DNA of 64,000 nt from Cymodocea nodosa (taxonomy: Eukaryota; Streptophyta; Magnoliopsida; Alismatales; Cymodoceaceae): NCBI GenBank assembly GCA_036874045.1, contig JAZBRI010000011.1:16882001-16946000 (forward strand), read 5' to 3'. This document shows positions 49,866 to 63,439 of the stretch, one piece after another; the first letter of the stretch is position 1; each line of letters begins with the position of its first letter. Made by a program: the position numbers and the translations under genes. The notes beneath the pieces were generated by a model, which was not told where the DNA came from, made no database searches, and was given only the letters and a program-made list of their open reading frames with translations.

Positions 49866-51142
49866 CGAGAAAAGCTGTGGCCTTTTGGCGGGAGAGGCAG
49901 TCCCGACCGTCTGGGTGGAGAGCGACAAGAGCCGAGGGGTCCAAAGCCGCAGATGTCAATACATCGTTCAAAGCCGAATTAATACCTCGAGGATTGATAA
50001 TAAAAATATATTTTTATACATCATTTTATTGAAATAATTAATATCAAACATCATTTTAATATTCTTTTTAGCATTAACATTAATATCATGGCTTCGGAAA
50101 AAATTAAACCAAAATACATTGCACTAATTAACATTAGAAACAATAATTTCTATAAACTAAGTGTCTCTAAAGATGTAAAATAAAAATCACTCCCATACCT
50201 TCGTGTACGCTATCATCGAAATATAAAATAAATGCCTTCGTATAAATTAAACCGTTTAAAAGTACAATTATGCTAGACACATTTTTTGTCGGTATCTGAT
50301 GGAAGCATCGGTTGCCTTTACCATATGATTATGATCATAATTTCAATCGGTTGATAGATTATCAAATTTCTCATATTTTTTTGGAAGGCTTGTGTCAATC
50401 AGAATCTACAAAAAGAAAATGAAAGTTGATAAATTCTAATAAGAATGACATTTGTGTAGGACAGAATTCAAGTAAAGAAATTTTAAAATTTTCATTTGTA
50501 TAAATGACCCATCTTTCCTTTCTCTCTTTTCTTTTATCAAGTACAAAGGTTTTCTAGGAATTCTTATTTTTCATAATATGTACAAATATATATATATATA
50601 TATTGACTTTCTATTTTTAATTATTTATCTTCATTAATTCTAAACGAAATTCGTTGTACACAAATATTTACTTATAATGAAAGTTGTAGAATGTTGTCAC
50701 TGCCAAAAGATATTGGATTGCCTACTCCATATATATAAGGTTGATATAAAAACATAAAAATCGGTAAATTTTATATAAGGTTAGATACAAAATAAAAGTG
50801 CAAATAAGTCGTTTTATCTCACTTATTAATTATTATTTTTACAAATATCTCATTTATTATTTATTTGTGTACAACAAAGGATAATTAATTAATAATATTC
50901 TAAGAGCATCAGGATAGATGATCACGAGCGGACCCAAGTAGCTGTGGAAAATTGGAAATCACAAACAAAGTTTTCTTCCTATTGTTCTGCAAACGATAAA
51001 TTTGTAACTAATTAAATAATCAGACAACCTGTAAGATTTTAATTGTCTATATTTTTCCCCAAGTACAGGCGATGCCTCGCTTGTTTCCTCCCCACGCCGC
51101 ACGCGCGTGACGAGCCGATTCGACGCAGACCGCAGGGGAGAG
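49866..51142. promoter_or_regulatory. Divergent upstream region of RAD5A and myotubularin
   Basis: The two start codons lie 1277 bp apart and face away from each other. GC-rich leader-like sequence sits at each end (about 49866-49980 and 51060-51142), with AT-rich DNA from about 49990 to 50990 in between. TA runs near 50587-50602 could serve as TATA-like sites but nothing is compelling. No transposon was recognised here, unlike the introns on both sides. Confidence 0.5.
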
Positions 51143-54100
51143 ATGGAGGGAGGCGGGAGTTGGGAGCCCTTCGACTGGACTAAGGTCGAGGTATGTTCAT
51201 CCTCGCTTGCCGTTGTTCTGCAATTCAATTCCTTTCCGTCCCGTGCCGTCGTCACGATGAACACATCTCTGTCGTGATTTCTCCAGCGGCTCTCCAGGTC
51301 CGTTTCTCATGGCATGTCCGACTTCCTCCTCCAGGGCGAAGATGTCATCGTCGAGGTATCTCTCCCTCCCCTCCTCCTCCTCCTACTTCTTCCTTTTCCT
51401 TCCCCTTCACTTGAATTCAACCCTAAAATGTAACAACCTCTCCTCCACTGTCAGTCCCTAACGCCAGATACCCCATTCCATATCCTCCTTACAGACGATC
51501 CATGTCAATTTCTTTCCATCTTTTCATCTTCTCTTAGAATCGGCATCTCTTCTCTTCAGTGCCGTACTGGTATCATGCATTAAATTGATTCAATATTTTA
51601 TATTTATTCTCTGGGATGTACAGTGGGATCTGCGTTACGTATATTGTTCTACATGCTTATCTTCTTCCAATATTCCATTATACGTATGATTTTTGGTTGC
51701 TTAGCTCTTCCTTCTTCTTCTTCTTCTTATTCTAACAACGTACACAGGGCCATGGTGTTGTTTTGATCAATACAGACGAGGCAGGCACACTGTCAGTCAC
51801 GAACTTCCGTCTTCTTTTTGTGGTAATGTGTTCTTATTTTTAAACTTTATTATGCAGTTGCTTCTTTTAGCTGTTATTAGATATCCAACAAGTGTTAGCC
51901 TAGGATCCTCCATCGTTGGTCCTTAAATAATGGTTGAAGGGTACGACCACTAAGAGAAGAAGAAGAAGAAGAAGAAAGGATGACATGAAATAAAGTTCGG
52001 AGATGATGCCTAAATAATAACGGATAAAGAAAGCAATGCTCCATTAGATCATTCCTGGATCTAAGGTAGTGCTGATTATGGGAGAGTTCGTACATGCTAT
52101 TGTTACTGCTTTGATTATAACATCAGATAGCCTCAAAGGTCATGCATAGGCCCTCGGAGTTGAGATCGCATTGTCACTTAGAAACATCAAATATTTCATA
52201 TTATTAAAATTTGTTATAAACTTCATTTCTTGCAAAAAATGGCATCCTACAGATTGAAGTTTCAGATGTCTATTGTTAGTTAATATTCATTTGCTTTGTT
52301 ACATTCCTTTGCTTTTCGTTTTCAACTCTCAAAATAAGACCATGATATAAATACTGTTAATTGTTTTTTTCTTCATCACTACAGTTAGCATATATTATCA
52401 TGTTGTAAGTATTCTCTTTTACGTATACAGAGTGAGGCATCAAGGAACATCATTCCTCTTGGGACAGTACCACTTACTACAATTGAGAGGTTCAGCAAAC
52501 AGGTAGTGTGTTGGTTGCCAACAATTTGCATAGAAATGGCACCTTATTGAGCACATCTCTTGTTGCATATGCTGACTAAGATTAGCAACAAACAATCTAT
52601 AACTTTTCACCTTTGATCAGTTAAGATTTAATAGTTTATTCTTTTCATAATGATTTTATACTTGTTTATTAATCATGCAAACAACTTGAATTTAGGTCCC
52701 AAAGCTTCCAGCAACTCTTCGTCAGTCAGATAAGACACCAACGCATCGTCTCCTACAGGTTGTTGGTGAGTTTTTCTGGCCATGATACAAATTGGAGTGT
52801 TCTTTCTGAACTATGAAATTCCAAAATTATTCCTCTGCCTTGTTCAAATTTCCTGTTAAACTTAGCCGAACAAATTTTTTGACAGAGTTTAACTGGAAAA
52901 TTGAACAAATATCATAACACAGTAACACTTGGTAAACCTGCTTACAATTTTGTATCTTTGGTAAAGCTTGATCATTCAGATGAACAAACAACAGATTGAT
53001 TTGTACGTTTTTTTAGGTAAAGACATGAGGATCGTTGTCTTTGGATTTCGACCCAAGACCAAGCAGGTGGGCTTTAAAAGAAATTCGTATTCATATTTCA
53101 CACATTTGATCACAGAAAGTCTTCTACTCTGGCACTTATAAGATAGAGATCTCTTGTATTATAGCCATATTTTTGGAAGAGTGGTAGGCTGATTCTTGTT
53201 ATTAAAGAATGATAAGAAGCATCCAGAAGAATATTTCAAATTAAAGAAAATAAGAAGGAAAACAAAACAGTAGCAATCTTTGTTAGATAAAATAAACCAT
53301 CTTCCATTCCGAGAGTAAAGATTCCATTGCAAGGGCATTCCAATGAAGTTCTGGTTGTGTCCCTTGGAAAAGAATCTTGTTTTGATGGCACCAAGTTGGC
53401 CATAAGATAGAATGAAACCTCATTCCAAGAAATTGTTTATCCTCCTTGTCTCCACCCTTCATATGAATAAGGGAATCATCACAGATCTCCAAAATGTCGG
53501 CATCACATTTGCTGTTACCGGTAAACAAGGGTTGGAATAATCTCCATAATTTGGTGGTAAAGGATCAGTCCCAGAACAGATGATATAAGGTCTTAGGAGA
53601 ATCCTGCACAACACATCACACATTCGTCATCTGTGTGACCAATCCATTTGCTTTTGTAAACTTCTTTACCTAATGGAGCTATCCTACAAGACTTTTATAA
53701 AATTTTCCTAACAATCTTTTTAATACAAGTAGTCATTCCATTCTAAAGTTTATTTATCTTTTCATTTAGTTTTCATTATTCTTTCTTTTAACAAATATCT
53801 GTAAATTTCATTTCATTTCATTTTTACATTCTGCCACCTAATTCTTGGATTCTTATGTATTTTAATCTTTCTTTTGTTAATCTTGATATTAACATCTAAT
53901 ACTAACAATCTATATTGTGTAGTAAAGTTTTTTCCCAAAATAACCTTACAATCTTTATGCCTTCTTTAATCTATTTTACTAGTAAGTAAAAAATTTATTT
54001 GATTAGCATTTGAACTATTTCTAAATATAATTAAATGTTTCTCTTTTTCTAAAATAAGGGTTAGCTACTAAAAGGTCGTAGCTATATTAAAGTCTAAAAT

Positions 54101-57100
54101 TGAATTTCAATTTTCAATTTTATAACTAAAACCAAATCCTAATATTATTGTATTAAGGTTAGGTGTTGTGTGTAGGTTTAGTCTCACATTGCTTAAGTTG
54201 TATCTGTTTTTTCTATATAGCTTCTATATATAAACTTTATGTTTGTTAATAAAATAAATTCACCTCCACCTATCTTTTGTATTCCTACATGGTATTAGAG
54301 CTCAAGTTTTGAAAGTCCAAAAGTATAAAAAGTTTGGTGGAAAGGAGGGAAACTTTAGCTACTATCCTACTCTTAACCACCAGCAATCCAACTTCGAGGT
54401 TGTTGGCAGTACTAGAGTTAGGGCTCAAATCCTAGAATAGCCACCAACTGTCACCTCTCTCCTTCCCTCTCACCCCACCCACCAGGTTTGCTGTTGTTGA
54501 CAAAATAAGGGGAGGAAACCCTATAACGATCACCTCAAGCCCATAGGGAACTGCCCATTTAGGGCTTTCTTGAACCCTACCCTACAATGTGGCTCCAAAC
54601 TCGCAAAAGACCAACCAAAGATGACTGATGCTGCTAACTAATACAACTTGACCATACGCACTGTGTATGATGCTACAACTCAACCACAACTATGACACCT
54701 CTCATGATGTTGATCAAAACTACCATTGAGGACTACACTAAATATGCATCCCACTCCTCAATATTCACACTCTAATAGAAGTATTTAATTAACATCACAT
54801 GCACAAACTAGAGTAATTCAACCAAACAGGCTATCATATGTGTGATTTATCTTCTTAATTCACAAGATACAGTGATTCTGAAATATATCAAAATTATCCA
54901 CATTTTCAATGTTGCTAATAATCATTTCTTTTATGCAACTACCAGCAATTAATAATATCATAACATGCAAAGAAATTAGATTTTTTGGACAACTATAGCC
55001 TTAATGTAATAAATTAGCAGTCTGACCTCCTCTCCCTCTCCCCTAACTCTGCAAAAACCCCTCACCTTAGCCACATTCCCTTCTTTGGCTACTCCCAAAA
55101 ACCTCCCTCCTTGCTGTAGCTTCACAGGTCCGATCCCCTTCTTATAGATTCACACTCAAACCACCCCACCAGGCACTCCAAATCTGGCCAGTAAACATGT
55201 TAGAAAACACAGCCCTATGGTTGCTCGCTTCCTCTTGACATGACCTTACAGTGTCTAACACCCTCATCTATAGGATGCTAATGCTCACACACTTGAAGCT
55301 CCACTGTAATGCTCGAGCCCTCCTATGTGAGGGGAAATGTGGGGTTCACATGTGAAACCCTCACCCTCCCCATGAAAGCATCAACACCTGCATTATATTT
55401 ATTTTTTATATTAATGAGCCTAAGTTTGGGGCCCAAAAAAACTCAATACAGAAAAAACACATTTCCTTTCCTTTAATCCTCTTGTAAGTCCACATGTATA
55501 AAAATTATCTAATATTTTTTTAATTACAAAATAATCTCAACTTTTTAATTACAAAGTAATTTTCAAAAAATTTAATTACAAGAAACAAGAAAATTTCATG
55601 GTTTTACTCATCATCTTGTGAGAATTTATGCTTTGGCACACATAATTGTTGTGAACATGTGATGGTTTGTGAATGACAAGTCTTCTAGACTTTATTGAAT
55701 CATGCATGTAGCCAATAACTCTATTGAACCAATGCTTGAGAGAGAATATCATCAATTTTTTTGAGTGGTAAAATCATCAGATTTTTGCCACTAAATTAAT
55801 TGTACTGGTTTCTATTCTGTGCCTTTATTTTTTTAGTCTCATTAAGTTGTTCACCATATTTTGCTTATATGTTTTGGTGCCCTTAATTTCTTACAATTAT
55901 AACTTCATGCTTCCAGAGACGTGCTGTCCTAGATGCTTTATCAACATACACAAGGCCAGTACAACTATGGAATCTTTACACTTTTATCAGTGGACCTTCA
56001 GAGTTCAAGAACACCAATCCAAAGTTACGATTGTTAAAGGAGTATTCTAGGCTTTTAGGGAAAAGCTCTTACCATGTACCAAGCAGTGCCATAGAACATG
56101 GTCCATTCCCACTAGCTAATGATTGGTGGAGAATCAGTTCCATCAACCACAGTTATGCTATGTGCCCTACATATCCATTTTCCTTGATTGTCCCTAAATG
56201 TATCAGGTATCTTTATAGATATTGTTGCTGTTTTGAAAGATGAGATGGTCATATTCTCACAACTATTAGTAGAACGAATCTGCAGTTTGTAGTTTGTCAT
56301 AGTTATATACTTATAATACTTTTTCTTTCTTTTGGCCTTTTCTGATGTAAGTGATGAAGAGTTACTACAAGCATCTACATTTCGTGCAAGGTGCCGATTG
56401 CCTGCAGTTACATGGTGTCACCCAGGTGAATGTTAGTGATTTGTTATTGTTTGCCCAGAAAACATGCCACCTAGGTTTATCTTCATGTTATGGTTATTTC
56501 TGTCTCTTCTTCATTACAAGTGAGTTGTCTAATTATTTCAGAGAATGGGGCAGTTCTTGCACGTTCTTCTCAGCCTTTGATTGGTCTTATGATGAATGTT
56601 AGAAGGTTAGGTTTATTGTCTTTTCTGGTGTCTTTAACCCATTATTTTCAGATCATTATGGACTGAACACTTTTATCTTCAACAAACAAATGGTTCTGAT
56701 TGCAGTATTACAGATGAAAAACTTGTTGCCGCACTATGCACTCGAATTGTCGGGGAGAAAAGTCTTCGAAGGTAAGATTTCTTTCACACACACTCCAACA
56801 ACCTATTGCTTATGTGTGTATGTATCACAACCTATGTCATAATCAAATTATGTTGGTTGTCACACAAATCTGTTTCTTCTAATTATTTCTATTTATGTTC
56901 AAATCTTGTTAAATTACATAAATTTAAATCTTTTCTCATAGTTCTTAAATAAGTAGTTTTATGCCCTTCTCTATTTATTTTAGTTTTTTCTATACTAATT
57001 AATTTTTCTGTCCTAACTAGTGTATCTTTTGACCTCCTAAGGATATGATTAAATCACTTGAGCTTATTTTCTTTTATCTTATTTGCAATTAGTTCAACTC

Positions 57101-60100
57101 CTATTCTATTCCTAATAAAATCATTTTTTAACTTATTGTTTATGGTATTACCACTTACCTGAGTATTCATATCTCTATAACACTAACTTTTATTCATGCT
57201 TATACATGATCATACTTTACAACCCAACATTCAAAACCATAAAGTACATCTAGATGAATAATAGTTTTATAAAATTTTCTTTTTAATTTCAAGGATAGTC
57301 TCTTATCATATAACACTCTAGAAGCATTTTTGCTCTTCATCTGCCTATGTTAGTCCTATGAATATCATCTTATGTAATTTCTTTATTACTACTTATTAGA
57401 TCCTTAGTATTTAAAAGTTTTTTATAAATCACATGATTATCTAAATATATATCTTCATCATTATTTTTATTTTTATTGAACCTATATTCTACATATCTAG
57501 TTTCTGACTTATTCAATCTAAATCCTTTGAACTTTAAAGTATTTCTCTGTAATTTTAATTTAAAACTAATTCCTACCTTTTGTTAACCAAAACTGTCGTC
57601 AACAAGTATCACACTCTAGGGTATTTTTCTTTAAATTTCCTTAGTTATTTCATCTGTAATTAAGATAAATAGATATGAACTTAGATAGGACCCTTGGTAT
57701 TAGCTTATGTCTATTGAAAATTCCTTAATTTCTTCTTCTATAATTTTAATATTAGTCTTTGCTTTTTCATACATGTCTTTTATAATATCAATATATCCTA
57801 TAAATACTCATTTTTTTCTCATACCTACCACAATAAGTTTCTAGGTACTTTATCGTTAGTTTTTTCTAAATCAATAAAAACCATATGGAGGCCTTTTTTC
57901 TTAACTCTAAAATTTTCTATTATTTGTGTTTCAATATGCATATGAAAGAGAAATGTATAAGTTAAATCTCTTTGAAGTTATACATTGTAATGACATTTAG
58001 GTGTGCTACATGTTCTTATATGCCTGAAATGCTCCAGGAAACTTTACATTACTGATGCTAGGCCAAGAAAAAATGCTTTAGCTAATGGTGCCCTTGGTGG
58101 AGGCTCAGAATCATCTTCAAATTATTTCCAATCTGAGGTTTCTGTGGTTCATATTTCAGTTTATAACACTTAAATATTTTACCTGACATGGTCTTCACTT
58201 TAGGTTGTTTTCTTTGGAATTGACAATATTCATACCATGAGAGAAAGTCTAGCCCGACTAAGGGATTATTTGGACACCCATGGTGCAACTTCATCTGATG
58301 GAATGTCTTCTTTCCTGGTTAGTTTCACCCCATGAATTCTGTAATCAAGTTTGGTGGAACTTATTTTCCTTATTGAGCTTGTTTCTGTGGGTAGTTTCTT
58401 TGTGATTGCAACTTCTCCACTGTATTCCATTACATTAGTTTTAACAATTTCTGATTCCTGACATCTATTTAGCTTTTGGAAATTATACAGCATTTTTTTT
58501 CACTGCACAATCTTTTTTTCTTCAAATATTTGATTTGATAATAAATAAATAAATGCACCAAAAAACCTGATATGATACAGAAATCACACTGGCAACATAA
58601 TGATGGACTTGATACAACCTTTTCTGAAAAATTGGTTGCTTAACATCTGCCTTGAATTTCTTTGCCAGCGACATGGTGGTTGGACCTGGGGGGGAGGAAA
58701 CTTAAGCAGCATGTCAGCTTCAGTTTCTACTTTGGGTGACAGTGGATGGTTAAACCATATTCAAACTATTCTGGCTGGATCCGCTTGGATAGCTGCACGG
58801 ATTGCTCTGGAGTCAGCTTCTGTTCTTGTCCACTGCAGGTTTTGAATTTTTGCAAGATGATGTGTTCCTTATGAGAGTTTGCTTTGATTTGCTAATTTGG
58901 TCATTTCTACCTGAGCCAATATCAAATGTGAAATTCCAAGGGAATTATATAAGTTCTTCACATGATAGATTAGGTTTCTTCACATGTGCAGTGGACAAAA
59001 CCCAGGTTTGGATCCCAGGGGACTTGTAAGAGGCAAACAACTTTGCTGTCATCAATATGGTGATTGTTCCAGATGATTTTGGGATCATCAACAAAAAATA
59101 TTTGTGCTAAATTAGGGAATTTAGGACATTGGTAGCACACTTTTATCAATTTCTCATTTTTTAACATATGTAATTTTTGGTTATGCTAAGGAAACTTTAG
59201 GAGAGTTTAGAGGGATAGTGCTATTCGGTCATGAAAGTTGGTAGTGAAATGAAGATATGCAAAAACTATAAATTATAAAGAAGCAAAAATGGTGAGCTGA
59301 AAAGTATAAGTTAGCAAAAAAGAAAGTCAAAAAAATATTTAGTGAGGTTATGAATCAAGCTTATAATGAATTATAAAATAGCTTGTACACAAAATAAGGG
59401 AAAATGTATATTTATTTAATTTTCTAAGTCAAGAAAAAGGACAGCTAGATATTTGAGTCTAGTGAAATATATTAAGGGTGAATATGATGGTAAAAGATGA
59501 TGAAGGTAAAGATAGATGTAAATATTTTGTTAAAATTTTTAATGAAACTATCATAGAAAATGCTCATATGCAAAATTTGTGTAGCCACACAAATAATAAC
59601 GATGATAGTTGTTTTAGAAGAGTTAATACTTTTGGGGTAAAAGATGACACTAAAAAAAATAAAATGTGGAAAATTATTGGAATGAATGGTATTCCTATTG
59701 ATGTTTGGAAATACATGGGTAAAGTAAGTATTAGGTAGTTAGCTAAGCGTTTTAATATAAATTTAAAGATTAAGAAGATGCTAAATGAATAGAGAAAGAA
59801 TACTTTAACACCTGTATTTAAGAATAATGATGACATAAAGTTGTAATAATTATAGTGGTATTAAGTTAGTGATTCATACAATAAAACTTTGGAAAATACT
59901 AACTGAACAAGGATTAAGGCATGTAACCATAGTCATATAAAATCAATTTAAAGTTATATCAGGTAGAACAATAATTAAAGCTATTCATCTACTCAAAGAA
60001 TTAATTGAAAAATTTAGTGTTAAGAAAGCCTCCATATGATATTCATTGATTTAAGCAAAACCTTGTGATAGAGTACTTAGATGCTTATTGTGGTGGGCAT

Positions 60101-63100
60101 TAAATTGATATGAGTATCATTAGGATTTAAGAGAATCCTAGTTGTCGTATTCAACACATGTTGAGTGTGGGTGTGGTGTACGTTTAGAAGAATTTGTGCT
60201 AGTTAGTTCTATTCTTTTAATTTGATTGGCTATCATCTAATGGATCTATTTCATGTTGAGCCATCTAGTTTATTACAAATCTTTATTTATGTTAGTTGAG
60301 AAACCTATAACAATGAGGGAGTAGAGTGAAACACTTCATATTTTACATTGCTCCATGCATAATATAACTAATCAGTAATCATATCCTTTCAATGTCCATG
60401 TCAATTCTATGTAATTAAAATTTAAAAGAAGCATACATTCTCATATCTGTATTTATATCCATGATTCTAAATTTCAGTCATGTTGGACTTCAGGATTAAA
60501 AAAAACTTGTTGACAAAATGGTGCTTGAAGCACAAACAAAGATCACATTCACTTAGAAAACTTTCATGTGAATGTTGTGTGAAAATTGAGTTGGTAAATT
60601 GAAAATAAGATATTTTTGTAGAAATTTCATTGTTATCATGTCTGTCTCACAATTAAAAATTATCAGCATTCTATGCCATTACCCATGCCAATATTCATGC
60701 TTGTATACAAGTTTGTGCATCACAAATGGTTATTAACGTTGTCTTCCATAGTGAAGACCCAAATAAGAGTGTATGCTATATTACTTATCCTTTGTGTTTT
60801 CCTCCCTAATGTCTATTCCCAATCATTATCATTGGTAGTGGGTGGCTTTGTCATGGACTATGGGATGAGTTCTTTGAAATTCCTTTCTTTTAGTCAAAAG
60901 AGGAAAAGTTTCTTGACATGGACGCCTTAAAGAGGATATTAAAAAATGTTTGTGTATTGAATAGACTTGTATTGTGTCCTTGTTGATCCTTTAGATAATT
61001 GTGATGGTTTGTTTTGTACATGATTGCCAATGTCTTCATGCCAAAAGCATTGGATGCTGAGACAATTTTTAAAAGAATTGTGCTTAGGTGTTGGCCTTAG
61101 GTGTTGTATTGTGTACTAATCATGTTAGATAATCATGGCTATCATTATTTATGGTTGATTATTAAGGATACTATAAAGTCAAACGTATGGGACATATATT
61201 TGCATTTAGTTTTCTATTTATATATTAATAAGTTTATTTTTAATGGTAAACATATATAATTGGGTAATAATAATATCAAATCATTTGAATTGGATAATAG
61301 TCATGTCAAAATACGATTATGTTCATTAAACAGATATTTCAAAATGATTCAAAAAACATATCTTGAAAAATTATTGTGTTATCTTGTCATCTACTTATTG
61401 TGTTACCCTATCATGTTAGAAATTTCCAAGACTACTTGCCTTGTTCTTGACATTATACACCTTGGTGTTGTCTTTATCCCTTAATCAATTCACATCTTGC
61501 TCACATGTGTGAAAGGTCTTTCTTTGTATTTTTAAGAAAATTCTAAGGTGCTCAAAAACTTTTACAAGGATGTAACTACCATTAGGTAGTTAATGACAAT
61601 TACAAACTGAACCGTATATATGTTTCCTTGAATGATTGAAATTGAAATTCATTGGTACACAAAAATATAGTTCTTATTGGTGCTAAGACCTTGGGTACCT
61701 CATTTAAATAACAATTCTTAAATTTCTTACACATTTGTTCTTATATTTATAAGTATTTAATAGTGATTATACAGACTTTTAGCTCCATTATTTCCTTAAT
61801 CACATTCAGATGCATAAATAATCTTAAGTTAACATTAAAATATGTTGCATAATAATAATGATAATATTTTAGTAATATATAATTATATATTTCAATAAAT
61901 ATGTATATTTTAGTAATTAAATAGATCTGATAGACTATCCATTTTATTAAGATAAGGTCAAACGATGCCTAAGTATCCACCTTAATAACTCTGACAAAAT
62001 TATGATATCCATGTTTGTAGCATAGTCACACCTTTTTTTATCTTAGAGCTCATCACTTTTTTGAGGGAATAAATTATATTTTTAATTAATTTATTTTATT
62101 GTATTTTCACTTTCATTAAGATTGTACTCATCACATTTTTCTACTTTTGTGTAGTGATGGATGGGATAGAACTACTCAATTGGTATCACTAGCTTGTTTG
62201 TTGCTTGATCCATATTATCGGACATTTAACGGATTTCAGGTATTGAAGACTCACCTTGCAATGCTCACCTTGACTTGTAGGTTTGATTCAAAAACATTTG
62301 GATCCCCTAATTTTTGTTAAGGCAGGTTAAATGAGTTGCTGGGTTTTGGAGGATCACACGATCTAAAATATGCATCTAATTGGTGTCTAGATCCCAAACA
62401 TTTGCTTTTTTTGTCCTTTATCAATCCTTGATAATTTCCCAAAAAAGGGCATAGGAGCATGGTGTGAAATACGTGGTATTTGTGCTTATAGTGTCTACAC
62501 GAAGTTGAATGAAGTCCATGGGATTCCTTCCTAGTCACCCACTCCAATAGTAGGATCGGTCTATCTTGTATCCCTACCATTATAAAATAAAATTTTCTAT
62601 TAGACTATTTCTAGTACTATTCTTCCTGATTGATTAGTTAGAGGCATTCTTCTGGAAGGAATAACCAACTGTTGATGTACTGAAAGGAGGGAGAGTTAGA
62701 ATTTTGATGATTCAATATTGAATACTTAGAAATAGTGAAATAGTAATTTAGAAAACAACTGCAATCTCTGAAATGTGAGTTTAACATGAATTAATTGAGA
62801 GAAGGAAGTCATATGAACACCCAGGATGTGGGGTTAAAGGCATGGTTGCTGAATTTGTTGCATCTTGGAACAAATCTTTGATTCAACAATTCCATGCTTG
62901 GCAGGCACTTGTGGAAAAGGATTGGCTTGCATTCGGTCATCCATTTTCTGAGAGGATTGGAATTCCAACTGTGTCTGTAAATATCAATGCATCTCAAGAA
63001 TTTGCTAGACAATCTTCAGGTGTGAATGTTTCAACTTCACACATTCGTATGCCATCTGGAACTCCAACCACTGGAGGCTCACCACAAACTCAAACTTCCA

Positions 63101-63126
63101 ATAACAGTTCCCCTATATTTTTGCAG
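51143..63126 (+). CDS. MTM1: Myotubularin PI3P phosphatase, 5' fifteen exons; cut by right edge
   Basis: Exons: 51143-51190, 51287-51355, 51748-51822, 52431-52502, 52696-52765, 53017-53066, 55917-56206, 56352-56425, 56542-56605, 56706-56771, 58038-58137, 58204-58317, 58669-58838, 62155-62239, 62905-63126. All phases close, giving 523 residues with no stop. Myotubularins remove the 3-phosphate from PI3P and PI(3,5)P2 on endosomal membranes; plant MTMs have been tied to drought responses. The N-terminal GRAM/PH-like domain includes [11 protein letters not shown] and [13 protein letters not shown]. The phosphatase domain includes [35 protein letters not shown] and [20 protein letters not shown]. 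The CX5R loop, HCSDGWDR, has Cys about 420 and Arg about 426 and is split between exons 13 and 14; residues are intact. The C-terminal part lies beyond the window. Choice between MTM1 and MTM2 is not resolved. Confidence 0.95.
53283..53650 (-). mobile_element. L1-type LINE ORF2 end fragment in myotubularin intron 6
   Basis: On the minus strand, broken frames read [25 protein letters not shown], then [20 protein letters not shown]. This is the zinc-binding and Trp-rich region after the reverse transcriptase of plant L1 LINEs (pattern HLFxxC, then WxIWxxRN). One stop and a frameshift interrupt it. Only the tail is present. Confidence 0.65.
54164..54302 (+). mobile_element. Short LTR with tRNA-Met primer site (TRIM-like) in intron 6
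   Basis: A segment starting TGTTGTGTGTAGG and ending ATTCCTACA (54164-54289) is followed at once by TGGTATTAGAGC, a primer-binding site complementary to initiator tRNA-Met. TG...CA ends and this spacing are typical of Copia and TRIM elements. At about 126 bp the repeat is short, as in TRIMs. No matching second copy was found by eye up to 55916. Confidence 0.55.
54303..55916. other. Rest of myotubularin intron 6
   Basis: This may be the internal part of the LTR element just upstream, since no coding domain is visible. A 12-bp palindrome (TTCACATGTGAA) sits near 55348-55359. Nothing else recognised. Confidence 0.5.
56845..57960 (-). mobile_element. RTE-type LINE remnant in myotubularin intron 10
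   Basis: Read on the minus strand: [20 protein letters not shown] followed by VPRNLL (RT fingers and first catalytic Asp region), then [52 protein letters not shown], and [12 protein letters not shown] near the end. These follow the plant RTE reverse transcriptase in order. Many stops occur. The left part (56860-57030) is the 3' tail shared with RAD5A intron 11. Confidence 0.85.
59220..60120 (+). mobile_element. RTE-type LINE remnant in myotubularin intron 13
   Basis: Broken plus-strand frames read [81 protein letters not shown] and [12 protein letters not shown]. This is the pre-RT linker and the start of the RT domain of an RTE LINE, overlapping the intron-10 copy only at its right end. 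It lies in the same direction as the host gene. Confidence 0.8.
60121..62154. other. Right part of myotubularin intron 13
   Basis: AT-rich, with open frames at 60673-60930 and 61260-61484 that show no family marks. No further element or gene recognised. Confidence 0.55.
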
Positions 63127-63439
63127 GTGAATATGTTGTAATTTTCATTTGTCGTTGTCATATTTTGCTCAAAAGATTATATGAATAATTGTAATAGTTA
63201 ATATCGATTTCTTAATATGCTGCCATTTGATATGAGTGTTGGGATTATTTAAATTTTTATTAGATGAAGGAATCTTTCTGCTCCACCAACATAATCACTT
63301 TATGCTTGGCATATGTGGTTTGCAAACTGTGGTCATTTCACTAATTGTGCTACTGTTTACCATTGGCTTATCCTTGCATTCACAAATAACATATAATTAT
63401 TCCTATCAATTATAAATCATATAATGATGAATATATAAA

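Noticed and set aside
49866..49928. Upstream extension of RAD5A
   Set aside because: It begins at TTG; the ATG at 49865 matches where relatives start.
54260..54310. Possible tRNA gene near the tRNA-Met-like motif
   Set aside because: Only the primer-binding stretch matches; there is no cloverleaf and it directly follows a TG...CA LTR end.
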